A program made the position numbers and the translations under genes. A stretch of 64,000 nt of DNA from Dryomyza anilis (Eukaryota > Arthropoda > Insecta > Diptera > Dryomyzidae). Below the pieces are notes generated by a model. It worked only from the letters and a program-made list of their open reading frames with translations. It was not told the DNA's origin and searched no databases. Shown here in pieces: positions 24,680-37,124 of this stretch; position 1 is the stretch's first letter, and each line of letters opens with the position of its first letter. The DNA is taken from contig OX638133.1 of assembly GCA_951804985.1 (NCBI GenBank), positions 9,258,501 to 9,322,500 on the forward strand. The letters run 5' to 3'.

Positions 24680-25309
24680 TCGTCACTATTATGGGCGAAT
24701 GTGTAATTTTTGACATTTGACATCGTGTGTTGTTTTATTGGATATTTCTAGCCACAAAAGACAAAACCAAAAGGACGAATTGGCAAAATTGAAAATATTG
24801 TCATGCCAAACGGGCGAATCTTTTCGTTTTTTTACCAGAACTTTTTATTGGTACAAGATAAAGTAGTGGTTTAAAGGCATGAATTAATAATTTTTAAAGC
24901 ACCTATCGATTGGCTTCATTATTTAAAAATATTATGCAAACATTTTTCAAAAATTCGAAAACATATTTTGAAATAATGATGCCAATTAATAGGTGCTTTC
25001 AAAACAAACAATTAATTGTTTTACAGTACTATTTTATCTTGTGCCAATAAAAAGTTTTGGTAAAAAATACAAAAATATTTGCGTTTTGGTCAGGATATAG
25101 TCACACAAAATCCGTATTTCATTTAGTTGTCCAAATCAAAAGATAATGTATATATCTTATGGTAATTAATAAATAAAGCAAAATAACACAACAAACTAAA
25201 TTGAAAAAATAATAATGTTTACTAATTTTTAAAACAATTCAAACTTTATAATTTGATTTCCCAACATTTTCAAAAATGCACATTCGCCCCTTTGGCATAT
25301 CAGTGACGA
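24680..25309. mobile_element. Fold-back MITE, copy 1 ('MITE1')
   Basis: The ~630-bp element is largely palindromic. It starts TCGTCACTATTATGGGCGAA and ends in the inverted equivalent TTCGCCCC...AGTGACGA, with TA on each side. Internal words (CACCTATCGATTGGC and the inverse CCAATTAATAGGTGC; AAGATAAA and TTTATCTT) are also mirrored. It carries no protein-coding frame. A second, larger copy sits in the second intron of the Kelch gene (40489..41445). TA flanks suggest mobilisation by a Tc1/mariner-type transposase, which is inference. Confidence 0.78.
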
Positions 25310-26616
25310 TATGAGCATTTCTTGCGGTTCCGAACGGGACATTCGTACGTTTAAAACTTAATATCTCGAAGGAAAACTAATGAATTTAGTTAATTTTGTT
25401 TGTGCTAGTAGTATTTAAATAGGACTAAACATCTGAAACCATCTACAAATTAGAGAATTCTTTATGGTAGATCAAAATATCTTAATTAAATAGTGGTCGA
25501 TCCGGAAGTGCACGTCGACATTCATATGCAAAATCGAAACAGTCAACGAATTTACAAATGTTTTCAAATAATTTTCTTGAGTTATTTTAAAATATATCTG
25601 GCATAATGTGGCATAATGGCATAATGTGTTAAAAATGTTCTTGAATTACTAGGAAATCGATGTTTATATTTTTGAAAATAGGTATAAAAGTTTGTAGTTA
25701 TTTTCAGGGTTCCTTAACCTTGGTGACCACTTTAAATGGTAACTTCATTCGATTATCATATATGTGTAGTGTATTTATAATCGGTCATAGGACTATACTT
25801 TCATAATTCTTACGAACTTCATCACACCAAGTATCACAATTTTTTTAATTTAAATGTTCCCATATGACCTAACCTTTATTACTGGTTTATTATACAATTA
25901 ATTAATATTTATTAATAATATTTTTCATATTGATATTCGTAAAACATAAAGTAAAAACATAAAGTGTGAATCTAAATTGTTAAAAAAGATGATATTCAGA
26001 GAATTTGATATCTTATCGACTAAAACATTCTGATTTGGGGAATATCTTATAAGAAATGTTTGATTTTTTTGACATGTTTATACTTGAAATTTAACATTTT
26101 AAATTTCGGTTTGTTTAATATACGTTTTTCGAGTTTTTCTTCAAATTCCATAGCATAGACTTAGTCACTTTTGATTCCCAACGCCTCAATTATTCAGTTT
26201 TTCTCCTTTCGCGTTTCATTGGACTCTTTCGGAATTCAATATATTCTTTTGCTATATATTTCTGAATTAATTTTTATTACTCTTAATTCATTTTTTACGG
26301 AGTTAATCTTGACTACATAGTGCAACAAATATACAACTTTTTTTCATCTTTAGATTTGACAACGTTTTTAGTGTAATAGGGGATCACAGATTTAGAATCT
26401 GAAGTGCACTTTAATGGATGGATTTGAGGAGATTATATTGTTTGAGGAACCCATCTTATTTTTGATGTTCTCACACCATAATTCAAAATTGGTATTTATT
26501 TGAGTTATAATTGACAAAAAGGAGGTTACAGAAATCATTGGCAAATGGTATCAAAGTAAAACAGAATAATATTTTTTTTAAAGACAACCAATCTGTAGAA
26601 ATGGACTTTAGATTCG
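25310..26616. other. AT-rich, no gene
   Basis: No gene, RNA or repeat family recognised in about 1.3 kb, apart from a short direct repeat of GGCATAATG at about 25600..25625. Confidence 0.45.
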
Positions 26617-28055
26617 TACACGCTGCAAAAAAAGGGCTCTCCCAAACATAATTTTGCAGGCATTAACATGTATGTTTGGAATTTTATGTAAACATAATAT
26701 ATAATTGACTGATAAATCATTTGTAAACAGGGTTGTATTGAGACTTGAACAGTGTTGTAATGAGCTCTGACTTACATTATAATATCACGAAACCATTTTA
26801 ATGTTGCCCCTTAAATTGGAGTATGTTCTAATGGAAACATAATAATTACTGCATCCAAATAAAATAATTATTTGAACCGAAACATAAATATGTTCAAAAT
26901 ATAACATGATTTTGAACGACCTGAATATAAATATGTTTGCAGTGAAACATATCAGTTGTTTCAGTTCAAAAAGTAGTATGTTTGCATAGAAATAAAATAA
27001 TGAAAATAAAATAAAAATAAAATGTTGTTTTTTTTATTAATTTTTAAACATTTAAACATTTATCTAAACCAGACGATCCAGGCTCGCTTTATATTTGGTA
27101 CAGTTACAGTTGATCTCAGTACAGCACATAGCGTAGGCAAGGAATTCACGGAGGCTTTTGTAAAACAACATGCCGAATTGTGTTTGAAAATTGAAACACA
27201 GATTTTTATTTGTGGTTTTTTCCCATTAGTTTCAGAAATTATATACTGCACTATATTATACTCTGTTACTATTTCTACTTTTTGTAACACAATTTATATA
27301 TTTATTTAATTTACAAATAACAAAATTATTACCGACGCGAACACGTTTTCTCAACGAACAACCAAAGACACGTACGCAGAAAATGCCGATCACCGAGTGT
27401 CAACTTTGTATACAACAAGAGAGCTGCAAGAATACCTTTATTTACATTTGAATTCATTGTTTTGTTTGTTTTCAAACATTAGTATGTTTAAAATGAACCT
27501 ATACATACTTCAAACGACGACAAAAGAGACGTAGGTAGAAAATTCTGCTCAACGAGTGCGAACTTCGTATACAAGAAGAATGTTGCAAGAATACATTTAT
27601 TTAAATCCTATTTCTTTTTTGTTTGTTTTTAACCATCAATATGTCCAAACGATGGCAAAAGATGGCGTAGGTAGAAAATGCTGCACAACGTGGCCAACTT
27701 CGTCAGTCGATAAATTATCGAATTAAGACGAACGTTGCGAACATACGTTGCATTTAGATTTGATTAGCATTTTCTGTGTTTCGAAACATAGTTTTAACCA
27801 AGTAAATTGCCAAGAAATAGTTTATTCAAATGCAATTACAATTTTATGTTGGTATTGTAACATATTTATGGTAAATTTGACAGATTCTGCTGGACAATAT
27901 AATAATGTTTACACATGAACAAAAATAAATTCAATTTCGATTATAATTTAATTACACTTCATTCGAAATACATGTATGATATTTTCGATTTTACTTTTTT
28001 CATTACTTTTTAATTACATTCAAACATATTCAAACAAATCTTTTCTATCCGTGTA
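26617..28055 (+). mobile_element. Unclassified ~1.44 kb element, copy 2 ('element A')
   Basis: Begins TACACGCTGCAAAAA and ends TCTATCCGTGTA like copy 1 at 4770, and is alignable throughout. It lacks about 100 bp present in copy 1, mainly between the CATAGAAAT and TTTGGTACAG segments, but contains a few bases that copy 1 lacks. The three internal ~150-bp units are present. The best-conserved words are GGAATTCACGGAGGCTTTTG and GATGGCGTAGGTAGAAAATG. No transposase. The 95- and 76-codon frames on opposite strands are not conserved as protein in copy 1. Confidence 0.8.
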
Positions 28056-29240
28056 TAACTGCAATCTCTCGTACTTAAGGATTTCATAGTTCTAAAAAAA
28101 ATACCCTTTATTTTTTGGCTGTGTAATACCAAAACCCAAACGATTGCCCTACTTGCTAACAACTTCACAGTCACTAAGTTCCGCTTTAAAATTCCAATTA
28201 CTAGATACTTCCTCCCATCAATATTAACGAATGTCACCCACTTGCGGCAAGACAAACGTAAAGATTTCCCTGAATTTTGCACTTTGTAGCCATTAACTTT
28301 TATTACTATATCCGCGCATCGAATTGTATGATTTGTTGTTGTTCGTCTGTTATTATTTTTCCCAATGCGCCGGCCAATTCATTATCCTTAATTTTCCATG
28401 TAGAATGTTAACAAGAATAAAAAAATATATTCATGGTATTGAGTGGGGAGGAGGGTAGGTAGGTAGTCTTTATAAAAGTCCAACAATCTTTTTGGCTTAT
28501 TTACTATATGGGGGAGAGGTTCTGTGTGTTTGTGATATTTATCTTTTACCCTCGAGATCTGCAACAAAACCAACAATAAGCCAAGTACCATGGTAACAAA
28601 GAACAACAACAACAAGACCAACAGCAGCAACACGAACACGAATGGCGAACAGCGAACAGCAAAGCAATAAAAAGTTACAACAAACGAACGTCTCACATTC
28701 TGAAGTCCTTTGAAGCAAAACGGCAATTCATTACTTTCGAGACCATTGCGATTGCCCTCGGGCCACGACAGCAAAAACTTTTCTGTTTATTTTATTATTA
28801 TTTTATTTTAATATATATTTTTTTAAATATAATTTTTTCATTTTACTGCATACTTTTGTTATTTGTTTGGTCTATGTTTTTCTATATTTCATTTGCAACA
28901 AATTACAAAAATTTGAAATATTTTATTTTGACTTGCAATTTAATTAGTTTTAAACCAGTGGACCAGCTTATTACATTCATATTTTTACAATTACACTTTT
29001 TTAAATCCACTTTATCCTCATCAAGTTCGGGAATTCCGCAACTAATAAAAACAAAATTTGACATATTTTTATTGAATACGAATAAAAATTTACATAATCT
29101 AAAAATTTACTTTTTTAATAAGATGTATGTATAAATAATATAATATTTAATTGTTAAAAGATTATAAACAAATTAGAATTATTTGATGTTTTAGCTTTTT
29201 ATCTATTTTGGCAAAAATACAATATAAGTATATTAAATAA
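28056..29240. other. Unique sequence, no gene established
   Basis: The part from 28080 to 28780 is less AT-rich and contains AACAACAACAACAAG-type runs. A 128-codon minus-strand frame (28388..28774) is leucine- and phenylalanine-rich where the CAA run is read in reverse, and has no known domain. From 28780 on the sequence is AT-rich. Confidence 0.4.
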
Positions 29241-29514
29241 ATATTAATTGCATTCATTAATCAATTCAGCAACGAAATTCACGAAACATTTGCTAATCTT
29301 CGTTAAATCAGCAATTCCGTTGATAATGTGAATAATACGAATATTTAAGTCTGCATTTATATTTGCTAAAACTGCGCCGACTAAATTATTTGCTGCATTA
29401 AAGTACAAATATTTATATTAGCGAGAACAATTGTTTATTTAACGAAGTATAGCAAATGTTTTTATTAAATTAGTGAATTTCATTGCTGGATTGATTAATG
29501 AATGCAATTAATAT
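29241..29514. mobile_element. Small fold-back MITE (~274 bp)
   Basis: The left end reads ATATTAATTGCATTCATTAA and continues TCAATTCAGCAACGAAATTC. The right end is its near-perfect inverse (GAATTTCATTGCTGGATTGA then TTAATGAATGCAATTAATAT). Inner words (CATTTGCTAATCTTCGTTAAA / TTTAACGAAGTATAGCAAATG) are also inverted, so most of the element can fold on itself. No coding frame. Target duplication not certain. Confidence 0.78.
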
Positions 29515-30056
29515 CGGTTGCTATATTTACGTCGATTATTTTTTCTGTGTAAAAATCGTATACATAGTAGAAATTGTTCTAGGTACATGATTTGATAATT
29601 GATTTTTTTTCTCTGCCATACATAACCTGACCAGACATAAGTTCTACATTATAAGTTCATGATGTGGTCTACCTTAATAGGGTAAATTTCTACTAGGGAT
29701 AGTTGCGAAATTCATTAATTAGATTTTAATGAAATAAAGCATATTTTAATTCAAATTTTAACAGTTAGACTAAATAGGTCATTCCTTAGGACATTTCCTT
29801 CCTGGACCGTAATTTCGCTGGTTATTACCCGTCGAATGAAAGTAGAGAAATATCTTCGAAATGAATTCATTCAGCATAAAGTACAAATATTACACGTTTT
29901 CGCTCTATAAAAATACGCCAAGACAATATTGAATATAGTTCTGGGATCAGTCAATAATATGGACTCAGTAATAAATAATATATCCTTTGTTCATATATAA
30001 TTTATATACCATATCATTATTTTGAATTCACAATAGTCTTTGTTCAACACAAATCA
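29515..30056. other. AT-rich, no gene
   Basis: No gene or recognised repeat. Confidence 0.45.
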
Positions 30057-30540
30057 AGAAAAAAAAATCTTCAATATGATGAATTTATTCATAAATATTA
30101 TGAATTTTTTCACCAACTACAAGATTCATCATATTGATAACACCGTTCATTTAATCCATTCATTAAATGACATATTAATGAATGCATTCATTATTTATAT
30201 AAACAAAATATTCAATACAATGAATTTGAATTGTCATATTGATGAATTTGTACATAATATTTTTTCAAAAAAATGGTTTAATGAACAGCGTTCTTCAATA
30301 TGAAGAACATATATGTTGTATTTTAATTTTGGTTCATTAATATGATGAAACGTATTCTTCACATACAGTTCATCATATTGAAGAACACTTTTTCGACAGT
30401 TGCCAAGCGTTCTTCATATTTATGATAGCATTCATAACATTGATGGCGTTAGTCATTAATATTATGAATGGTTCTTCAATACAATGAATCATGGTTTGAA
30501 GAACGGAATTCATCAAGACATGTGTACATTTCTATAAATT
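30057..30540 (-). mobile_element. MITE3, uninterrupted copy
   Basis: About 480 bp made of recurring CATCATATTGA, GTTCTTCAATATGATGAA and ATTAATATTATGAAT words in both orientations. It aligns, inverted, with 37125..37399 joined to 38632..38804, showing that the second copy was split by an insertion. The ends here are eroded compared with CACAGAAAAAAAAA in the other copy. An 87-codon frame is a by-product. Confidence 0.75.
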
Positions 30541-31900
30541 ATGGCTGGTGGAGACACCATGTAAATTAGTTTGTAGAATTCAAATAGTACCTGCTACACC
30601 CAGAAAAAACACATGGTAAATTAATAGTATTTCAATAGAAAAACAATAATTAATACAATTGAAATTGTTCAATAGGATGTGTTCCATTAGTTCAATAATA
30701 TTCAAACTGTTAATACAATATGATACAATATAATACAAATGTACCATACATTTTATAATGTTTTCTTTTAATTACAATTAGCAATTACAATAATTCGTAT
30801 TATTAATTTGATGGTATGGTTGAATGAAATTTTCCTAATAATTTATTAAAAAAAAAGTATTTTAATTATTTCATTGTACAATTTATTTTATTTAAATGTC
30901 TATATTGAACTTCTGAATATCACACTCATAAAAAGACACTTCTCATTGGAAGTGGTTATAACACCGTTGTTGTTGATTTCAGTTTCCAATAATTGATGGA
31001 ATACTTGAGTCTGCATGAATTTTGAGTCCGTTGTCATAATAGAAGTTCGATGTATTATATATTTTCTGTAATAAATAAAAAAGATTAAATATAATGTATT
31101 TATATTAAATACATTTAGTCCTTACCATACTTATTTTTTTCCAGATCTAAATAAGTTATTCCGTAGGAAAATTCTACACCGGGATATTCTTTTCCGACAA
31201 TTCTACTCCACAACCATTTAAGTAAAGCTTTAAACGTCGTAAAGAAAATACATATATTACAATTTGAGAAAAATATTTATCACAACTTGTCAAACATTTT
31301 CCCCATACACAGTAATTATAACTAGACTTTGTGCATTTTTCATTGGAGAACATCGTTTTTATTTTTGTGACTCGGTACAAATGAGTAAAAATGACCCCTA
31401 TATTTATATTTCCTCTGTACTTAATTTGTTTCTAGTGTGTTAAAACACTAAAATCGATGGGTTTCTTAATTCAATATTTATTTGATAGACATAAAATTGT
31501 CATTTCCATGGACAACTCATCTACAAACTTTTCTTCCCAGACACAAATCTTTGGCGGACAATTTTCGGACAATTAATCCCCGGACAATTATGAATACGAA
31601 AACATAAGTTGTGACATTCGAAATGAATTAATACTTTAAATTCAATCGGTTTGTATACTACATTCGCATTCGCTTTGATTTTTGATAGTAGCAATTACGC
31701 AAATAAACGGAAATCATATTAGATTTCATTAATTTGACTAATGGGATTTTCAAAATTAAATTTTGAAAATTAAAAATATTTCAGACCATTAAGATAAAGA
31801 AGAAAAATTAAATCGAAAATTAATATAAAAATGTCTAAATGAAATAGTTCATAATAAATTCTAATTTTTCCCCTATACCATTCGATTCCATAACATAGCA
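30541..31900. other. AT-rich, no gene
   Basis: No gene supported. About 30600..30880 begins CCCAGAAAAAACACATGG and is rich in AATACAATT-type words, possibly another small element, but I could not define ends. Confidence 0.4.
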
Positions 31901-31934
31901 AGATCAATGCGAGATGCAGGAGAATGGACACATC

Positions 31935-32290
31935 AATCTCGGACGATTCAGCAACGAGATTGAACTTTATTTTATCGAAGTTATTTCGAGAAAACTTCGA
32001 GGCATAAAGGGCTTCGAGACATGGCAGACTGGGCTGTGGTTGGACCTATATGATGATATCGGCCGAGTTTTACTAAATCGAATATAAATCGAATAAAAAA
32101 TATCAAAATATCGAGATTACATCGATGTGATAAATGTTTAAATATCATATTTTCTCATAAAATAAATAAAACTATAAATATTAAATTAAAAACGATGATG
32201 TTACGAGATCGAACTTTTTTATGGGTATCAAAACAAGAACATTTTTTGAGGTATCAAAGTTCTCTGAGACATGACAGACTGGTTGGTTTA
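31935..32290 (+). repeat. Weak tandem duplication (~265-bp unit)
   Basis: ACGAGATTGAACTTTATTTT with GAGACATGGCAGACTGG (31955..32031) is matched by ACGAGATCGAACTTTTTTAT with GAGACATGACAGACTGG (about 32203..32282). The sequence between differs strongly. Confidence 0.45.
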
Positions 32291-34247
32291 AGATTACACA
32301 AAGGTTAAAGGTTTAATTAAATCATACATAGATCTCTTCATTTTAGCAATATTATTGTTGAATTCGAAAGACGTAGGAACTGTCTGGCATGAGAACGAAA
32401 ACAATTCTCAATCAATTGTGTTGATTCGCCAGTCTCTGACGAAGACTTGTCCAAGTCTGACCAACCCAAAACTTTATCAGTCGTACATGAATGGTTTTTA
32501 ATGGTTTTAATAAAAATGGATAAACCCTAAAATTTTGGTGTATTCTATATTTCTGTTATATACGTACCAGAAATGGGCCAAGTCGCAAAATTGAGTATTG
32601 GCAAAAGTTAAGGGAAACCGTGTTATTTAAACAAATACTTAGTTATGTGTCAATATTATTTCACGGCATTGGTCCAAGACTTCAGCACAAGTAATGGCCA
32701 ATATTGAATTTCAGTATTGGAGAGTCTTCATAATATATTTTACCGTCAAATAAATTTTTAAAGAATTTGAACTTATTTAAATTTTTAAACAGAGCCTACT
32801 AAAGATAATTTCAATTTAACTTATACTTCAAATAATTTTTTTATTTTCCTAAAAAATACCATTTATATTTTACGAAACTTTATTTAGTATTTGGAAAAAT
32901 GGTTTTTATACAAGACTTGTTTAAATATAATAATTATTAGTACCAAAGATTTTCGAAATCAAGAATTCCCCTCAAATGAAGTAGACAATGAGGCACTATC
33001 CAAAATTGAGAAAATCAATTTATATGAAGTGATTTCAGGTACGGGATTCACTCATACTCAATTTAAGAAGTGAGTTGAATTTGGAATAACCCAAAAAACG
33101 TAATAATGGCTATTCAGATTATGTATATATTCATAGGAACATATGTTAAACCTTTCACAATAAATATAAATACAAAATAATATTACATGTATAACTAAAT
33201 TGTTTAAAACTAAAATTTTAAACATATTTTTCAAAACTATTTTCTAAAAAAAATAATAATAAATATTACAAAATAAATATGAAGCACAGTTAGCAACATA
33301 AACAACACACAATAAACAAAAACAAGAACCTAATACTGGCAAAATACAGAGCACTGCTTTGGGGAATACAATGGAAAATATATGTTGTCCTCGAAGCGAA
33401 CCAAATAGAAAACGAGCTAAAACCAAAATAGAAAAAAACTCGATTGAAAAATGTATGCGTTTTAAGTGAAAACAAAGTTTTGTTGAAATGGCAACATGAC
33501 AGAAATCAAATTGAGCCAAGCGCTAAATCCCAAATGCAGCAAAAAAAAAAACAAAAACACAAACATGGTTTTTGTCAAAAAGCCGTCAACTGTGTTGTTG
33601 TCTAAATCATAGTGAAAAATAATAAAATAAAAAAAAAAATGAAATGCCATAAAATACAACATTTATATTTTTCGAAAATATCAAACAGTTCCGAAGTGAT
33701 AATATTCCCTGCAGACTTTTGCAGTTTTTTTGTCCCCAAATATTCATTTGTTTTAAAAATATATTTTTTAAATAAATATACGACTTAATATTTTGCGCAA
33801 TGGCAATCATTTGACTTTGGCGTTGTTTTGACAGCGCTTGATTTCATTTTTAAATTTTGATTTTTTATACCATTTGAAGTACGGCAATTTATTTTATGAT
33901 GCGAAGCAAAGAGCACTTCATTATACGATATAATTCCTTGTATTTTATGCATTATCAAAAAGAGTTTCAGTCATTGTATTGTATATTGTGCGAAAATTTA
34001 TTGCATTTGCCATATAAAATAATAAACATCAATCAGCTGTCAATTGACAACAAAAACTGTCGAAAATGGCCCAAAGCACAAAACACAAGAATGCAGGAAA
34101 AATAAATAAACCATCAACGATTATCGTTGACTGTCGTAAATAATCGTATCGTATTATAAGACACACATTTACTACCCATTGACTGTGAAAAAGCTTGTTG
34201 AACAAAAAAACATGTGGACAATTTTCGCATACACTATGTAAACTATG
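32291..34247. other. AT-rich, no gene established
   Basis: No gene recognised over almost 2 kb. Overlapping minus-strand frames of 60-90 codons at 33244..33810 are rich in F and lack domains; they read A-rich DNA in reverse. Confidence 0.42.
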
Positions 34248-34558
34248 TAGCCGCGGTAGCTCAGTGGTTAGTGCGTTGGACTGCGAGCCGAAAGGTCCCA
34301 GGTTCAAGCCTTGTCTGGGGCTAACAACATCTTTACATAGAAAACATTTTTCTATACCGCGCTACCTCTCGTCAGTAAATGGCAAACCTACGAGAGTAAA
34401 ATCATTGCCTATGAAAAGCTCTCACCCGCCGTTCGGATTCGGCAATAAACTGTAGGTCCCACCACTTTGAGTACAAATATAACACGCACAGCTCAAAATG
34501 GTGAGAGAGCTCGGCCTAAGTTCTTATAGAACTGTAGTGCCAAACTATTATTATTATT
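34248..34558 (+). mobile_element. tRNA-derived SINE, copy 3
   Basis: Best-preserved head: A box TAGCTCAGTGG at 34257..34267 and B box GGTTCAAGCCT at 34301..34311. The body continues through GGCAAACCTACGAGAGTAAA, AAACTGTAGGTCCCACC and GAGCTCGGCCTAAG, and the tail ends ATTATTATTATT. A chance 86-codon frame lies within. Confidence 0.93.
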
Positions 34559-34779
34559 CTATGTAAAATATGAGTAAAACTCATCTATAAATGTTTTCTC
34601 CATGGCAACGATATCATCTAAAAATTCTTTTCGATTAAATATCACGTGACTACATTTAAAGGATTTGATGCAAAATATGGAAAAGTCTACATTTTTATGA
34701 AATTCAGTTTTTGATAATAATTCTAATCATCTGTTTGTAATATCCAAAAGAAGACGTGCTCGTCATTGCCAAGTCTATA

Positions 34780-34850
34780 AATATATTGTTCATCAGAGTG
34801 ACTTCCTGAGTCGATTTAGCGTTGTCCATCTGTGTGTTGAAATCACGATT
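34780..34850 (+). repeat. Dispersed repeat fragment related to 2195..2290
   Basis: ATATTGTTCATCAGAGTGAC, TTCCTGAGTCGATTTAGC and TTGTCCATCTGTGTG parallel the words at 2215..2275. Class not assigned. Confidence 0.4.
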
Positions 34851-34880
34851 ACAGGAAAATTAGAAGAGCTAGATAATTTG

Positions 34881-35178
34881 TAGCATTGGTTGCTCAGAGG
34901 TAAATGCGTTAGACTACGAGCCGAAAGGTCCCAGGTTCAAGCCTTGTTTGGGGCTAACAACATCTTTACATAGAAAACATTTTTCTATGCGGCGCTACCT
35001 CTCGGTAGTAAGTGGCAAACCTACGAGAGTAATACATTGCATATGAATAGCTCTCACCAGCCGTTCGGATTCGGCATTAAATTGTAGGTCCCACCACATT
35101 GAGTACAAACAGCAAAGCTCAAAATGGTGAGGAGTTCAACCTAAGTTCTTTTAAAACTGTAGCGCCAAACTATTATTA
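34881..35178 (+). mobile_element. tRNA-derived SINE, copy 4, decayed
   Basis: Same order of words as copy 3, about 630 bp downstream and in the same direction. The head is degraded (TTGCTCAGAGG for the A box) while the B box GGTTCAAGCCT is intact. Short deletions mark the end (GAGTTCAACCTAAG). The tail is only CTATTATTAG. Confidence 0.88.
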
Positions 35179-35264
35179 GATAAATGAAACTCCTAAGTTA
35201 GATTACACTGTTCGGCAGAGAATTCACCCTGTCTTCATTCATATCATTTCTATACAATTTGAAT

Positions 35265-36290
35265 GTGCTGATCACGGTTGCCACTCGGAATGAATTTTGC
35301 ATACCAGAATTACCCAAAAAAGTTACCAAAAAGTTACCAATATTTTTATATTCATTTTTTTTTAAATATATTTTTTTATTGAATAAATATAAATTGCCGC
35401 CTCTGTCTTCTAACCAAGAAATTTTCTTCCTTCCGAAATTTTCTTCATAACTGTATATAAATATTATTATGCTTCTGTAATTTTGCTTGACATATGTTCG
35501 ACTTCTGTGAGTCTTGGATTTTTTAAATTACAAATTAAATACAAAATGTATTATTAATGATACAATTTGCTCAAAATGATGTAACCCTTCAAACTGCCCT
35601 GAGCTATGTCCAGATTTAATATCAATTCTTCGAAAAATATTGAAATTTTGTAAAACTGAAGTAAAATAAGCGCTAGTTGGATTTGAGTTATCTAAAAAGT
35701 TAGAAAAGAGTCTAACGGCTAATGATGGGCTGGAAGACTAAAATACAGAAATTCGTCCTATCTCATTTAGAAATTTAAACCTTTAACTATTTTAAAAACT
35801 ATGGAGTATTGTTCTTCATTTGTGATATAATTTTTTTTCTTTTACCATATTAAGTTTTTAAGTTATGATTTAAAGAAAATGTAAAAATAATTTCGTTTAC
35901 ACCCTTTAAAAAAACAAATGTATTTTTTTATTTAATCTGTTACTTAGCCATGTAGAAAACCAGAAACTTTAAACGCAAAGAAACTCAAATTTAAAACAGC
36001 AATAATGACGCCAATAATTTAAAAAATAATAAAACAATGCACAGTGTTGCATAATAAATCACTCCAAACTTGCCAATAGAGATACCTCTGTTATGTATTT
36101 AATAACAATGAAATTTCTCTAATTTTCGATTTAATAAGAATACGAAAATTAAACATTTATATATTTTTAAAATATTTCATTTATTATTGCCCTATCGAAA
36201 AGTTACCAAAATGATTAAAAAGTTACCAAGCTGACAAAAAGTTACCTATTTTGGTTGTAAGTTACCAAGAGTGGCAATCGTGGTGCTGAT
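35265..36290. mobile_element. Non-autonomous hAT-type element with 8-bp target duplication
   Basis: The element itself is 35273..36282 (1010 bp). It starts CACGGTTGCCACTC and ends GAGTGGCAATCGTG, a 14-bp terminal inverted repeat with one mismatch. It is flanked on both sides by the perfect 8-bp duplication GTGCTGAT (35265..35272 and 36283..36290). An 8-bp duplication and C-A starting ends containing GTTGCCA are the hAT signature. Both subterminal regions hold repeated AAAAGTTACC words (about 35318 and 35330 on the left; 36198, 36218, 36237 and 36260 on the right), plausibly transposase binding sites. No transposase frame of useful length is present, so it depends on another copy. Confidence 0.88.
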
Positions 36291-36384
36291 TCGAACTAAG
36301 ATTTTAGTTTTTTCTCTATACGTAATATTTTTGAGAAAAATGCTTTATTGTTTTTGCATTTTTCACAGCATTTTACAAACAACA

Positions 36385-37112
36385 ACTTTTCCCGTAGAAA
36401 TCCCTAGTAGAAATCGTCCCCGTAAACTTTTTTCCCCGTAGAACGCTTTCCCGTAGAATTCTTCCTGGTAGAATTCTTCCTCGTAGAATTCTGCCTCGTA
36501 GAGTTTTTCCCAGTAGCAGCTTTAGTGTGGTGAGTTTTATTGTGGTGAATTTTAGTGTGGTGAGTTTAAGTGTAGTGAATTTCGGTGTAGTGATATTTGG
36601 TGTGGTGAATTTTGGCGTGGTGAGTTTTTGTGTGATGGGTTTTAGTGTGGTGAGTTTTAGTGTGTTGAGTTTTTGTGTGGTGAATTTTAGTGTGGTGAGT
36701 TTTGGTGTGGTGATTTGCGGTGTGGTGAATTTTGGTGTGGTAAGTTTCGTGGTGGTGAATTTCGTTGTGGTGAATTTCGGTGTGGTGAGTTTAAAGAATA
36801 TACGCAAGTGTGAAATTTGTTGATATCACTTTAATAATTGTCGACATACTCCACCTTGAAAATTCACCGTCTATGGGGAGTGCCACACCCAGTGGTCCAA
36901 TCCCGCCCACATTCGGTGTGTCCGTTGTTATCACAATTACTGATATAACGTGTTTTTAACTTTTGGGTTATATGGAAGGTGCCACTCCCAGTCTACCAAT
37001 CTCACCGAGATATAGCATATACTCTTCCCAGACCCAACATACATATTCTGTCAAAATTTGATTCATACATACATACGTACATTCACAAATATATAGTAGT
37101 AGATGCTGTCTG
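36385..37112 (+). mobile_element. Family X composite repeat, copy 1
   Basis: Three modules in order. First, 15-bp-type units around CCCGTAGAATTCTTC (36385..36520). Second, a 15-bp minisatellite around TTTTAGTGTGGTGAG (36525..36795). Third, a more complex tail with TATGGGGAGTGCCACACCC, CAATCCCGCCC, ATATGGAAGGTGCCACTCCC and CCCAGACCCAACATACATATT, ending in ATATATAGTAG. The same modules recur at 44715..45345 (inverted) and 53411..54420. Because the unit is 15 bp, long five-residue-repeat frames open on both strands (a TTPKFTTPKL type on minus, a VVNFSVVSF type on plus). No evidence makes these genes. The transposon class is unknown. Confidence 0.72.
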
Positions 37113-37124
37113 GTACGTAAATTA

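Noticed and set aside
28388..28774. 128-codon minus-strand frame as a secreted protein
   Set aside because: The hydrophobic stretch is the reverse of a CAACAA tract; no signal-peptide context, domain or neighbouring exon.
34248..34320. Possible true tRNA gene
   Set aside because: A and B boxes are present but the sequence continues into a SINE body repeated four times, and the tRNA arms do not close properly.
36373..36823. Threonine/proline-rich (minus) and valine/serine-rich (plus) frames of 98-144 codons
   Set aside because: They read the 15-bp arrays of family X; other copies have different unit numbers and no conserved ends.
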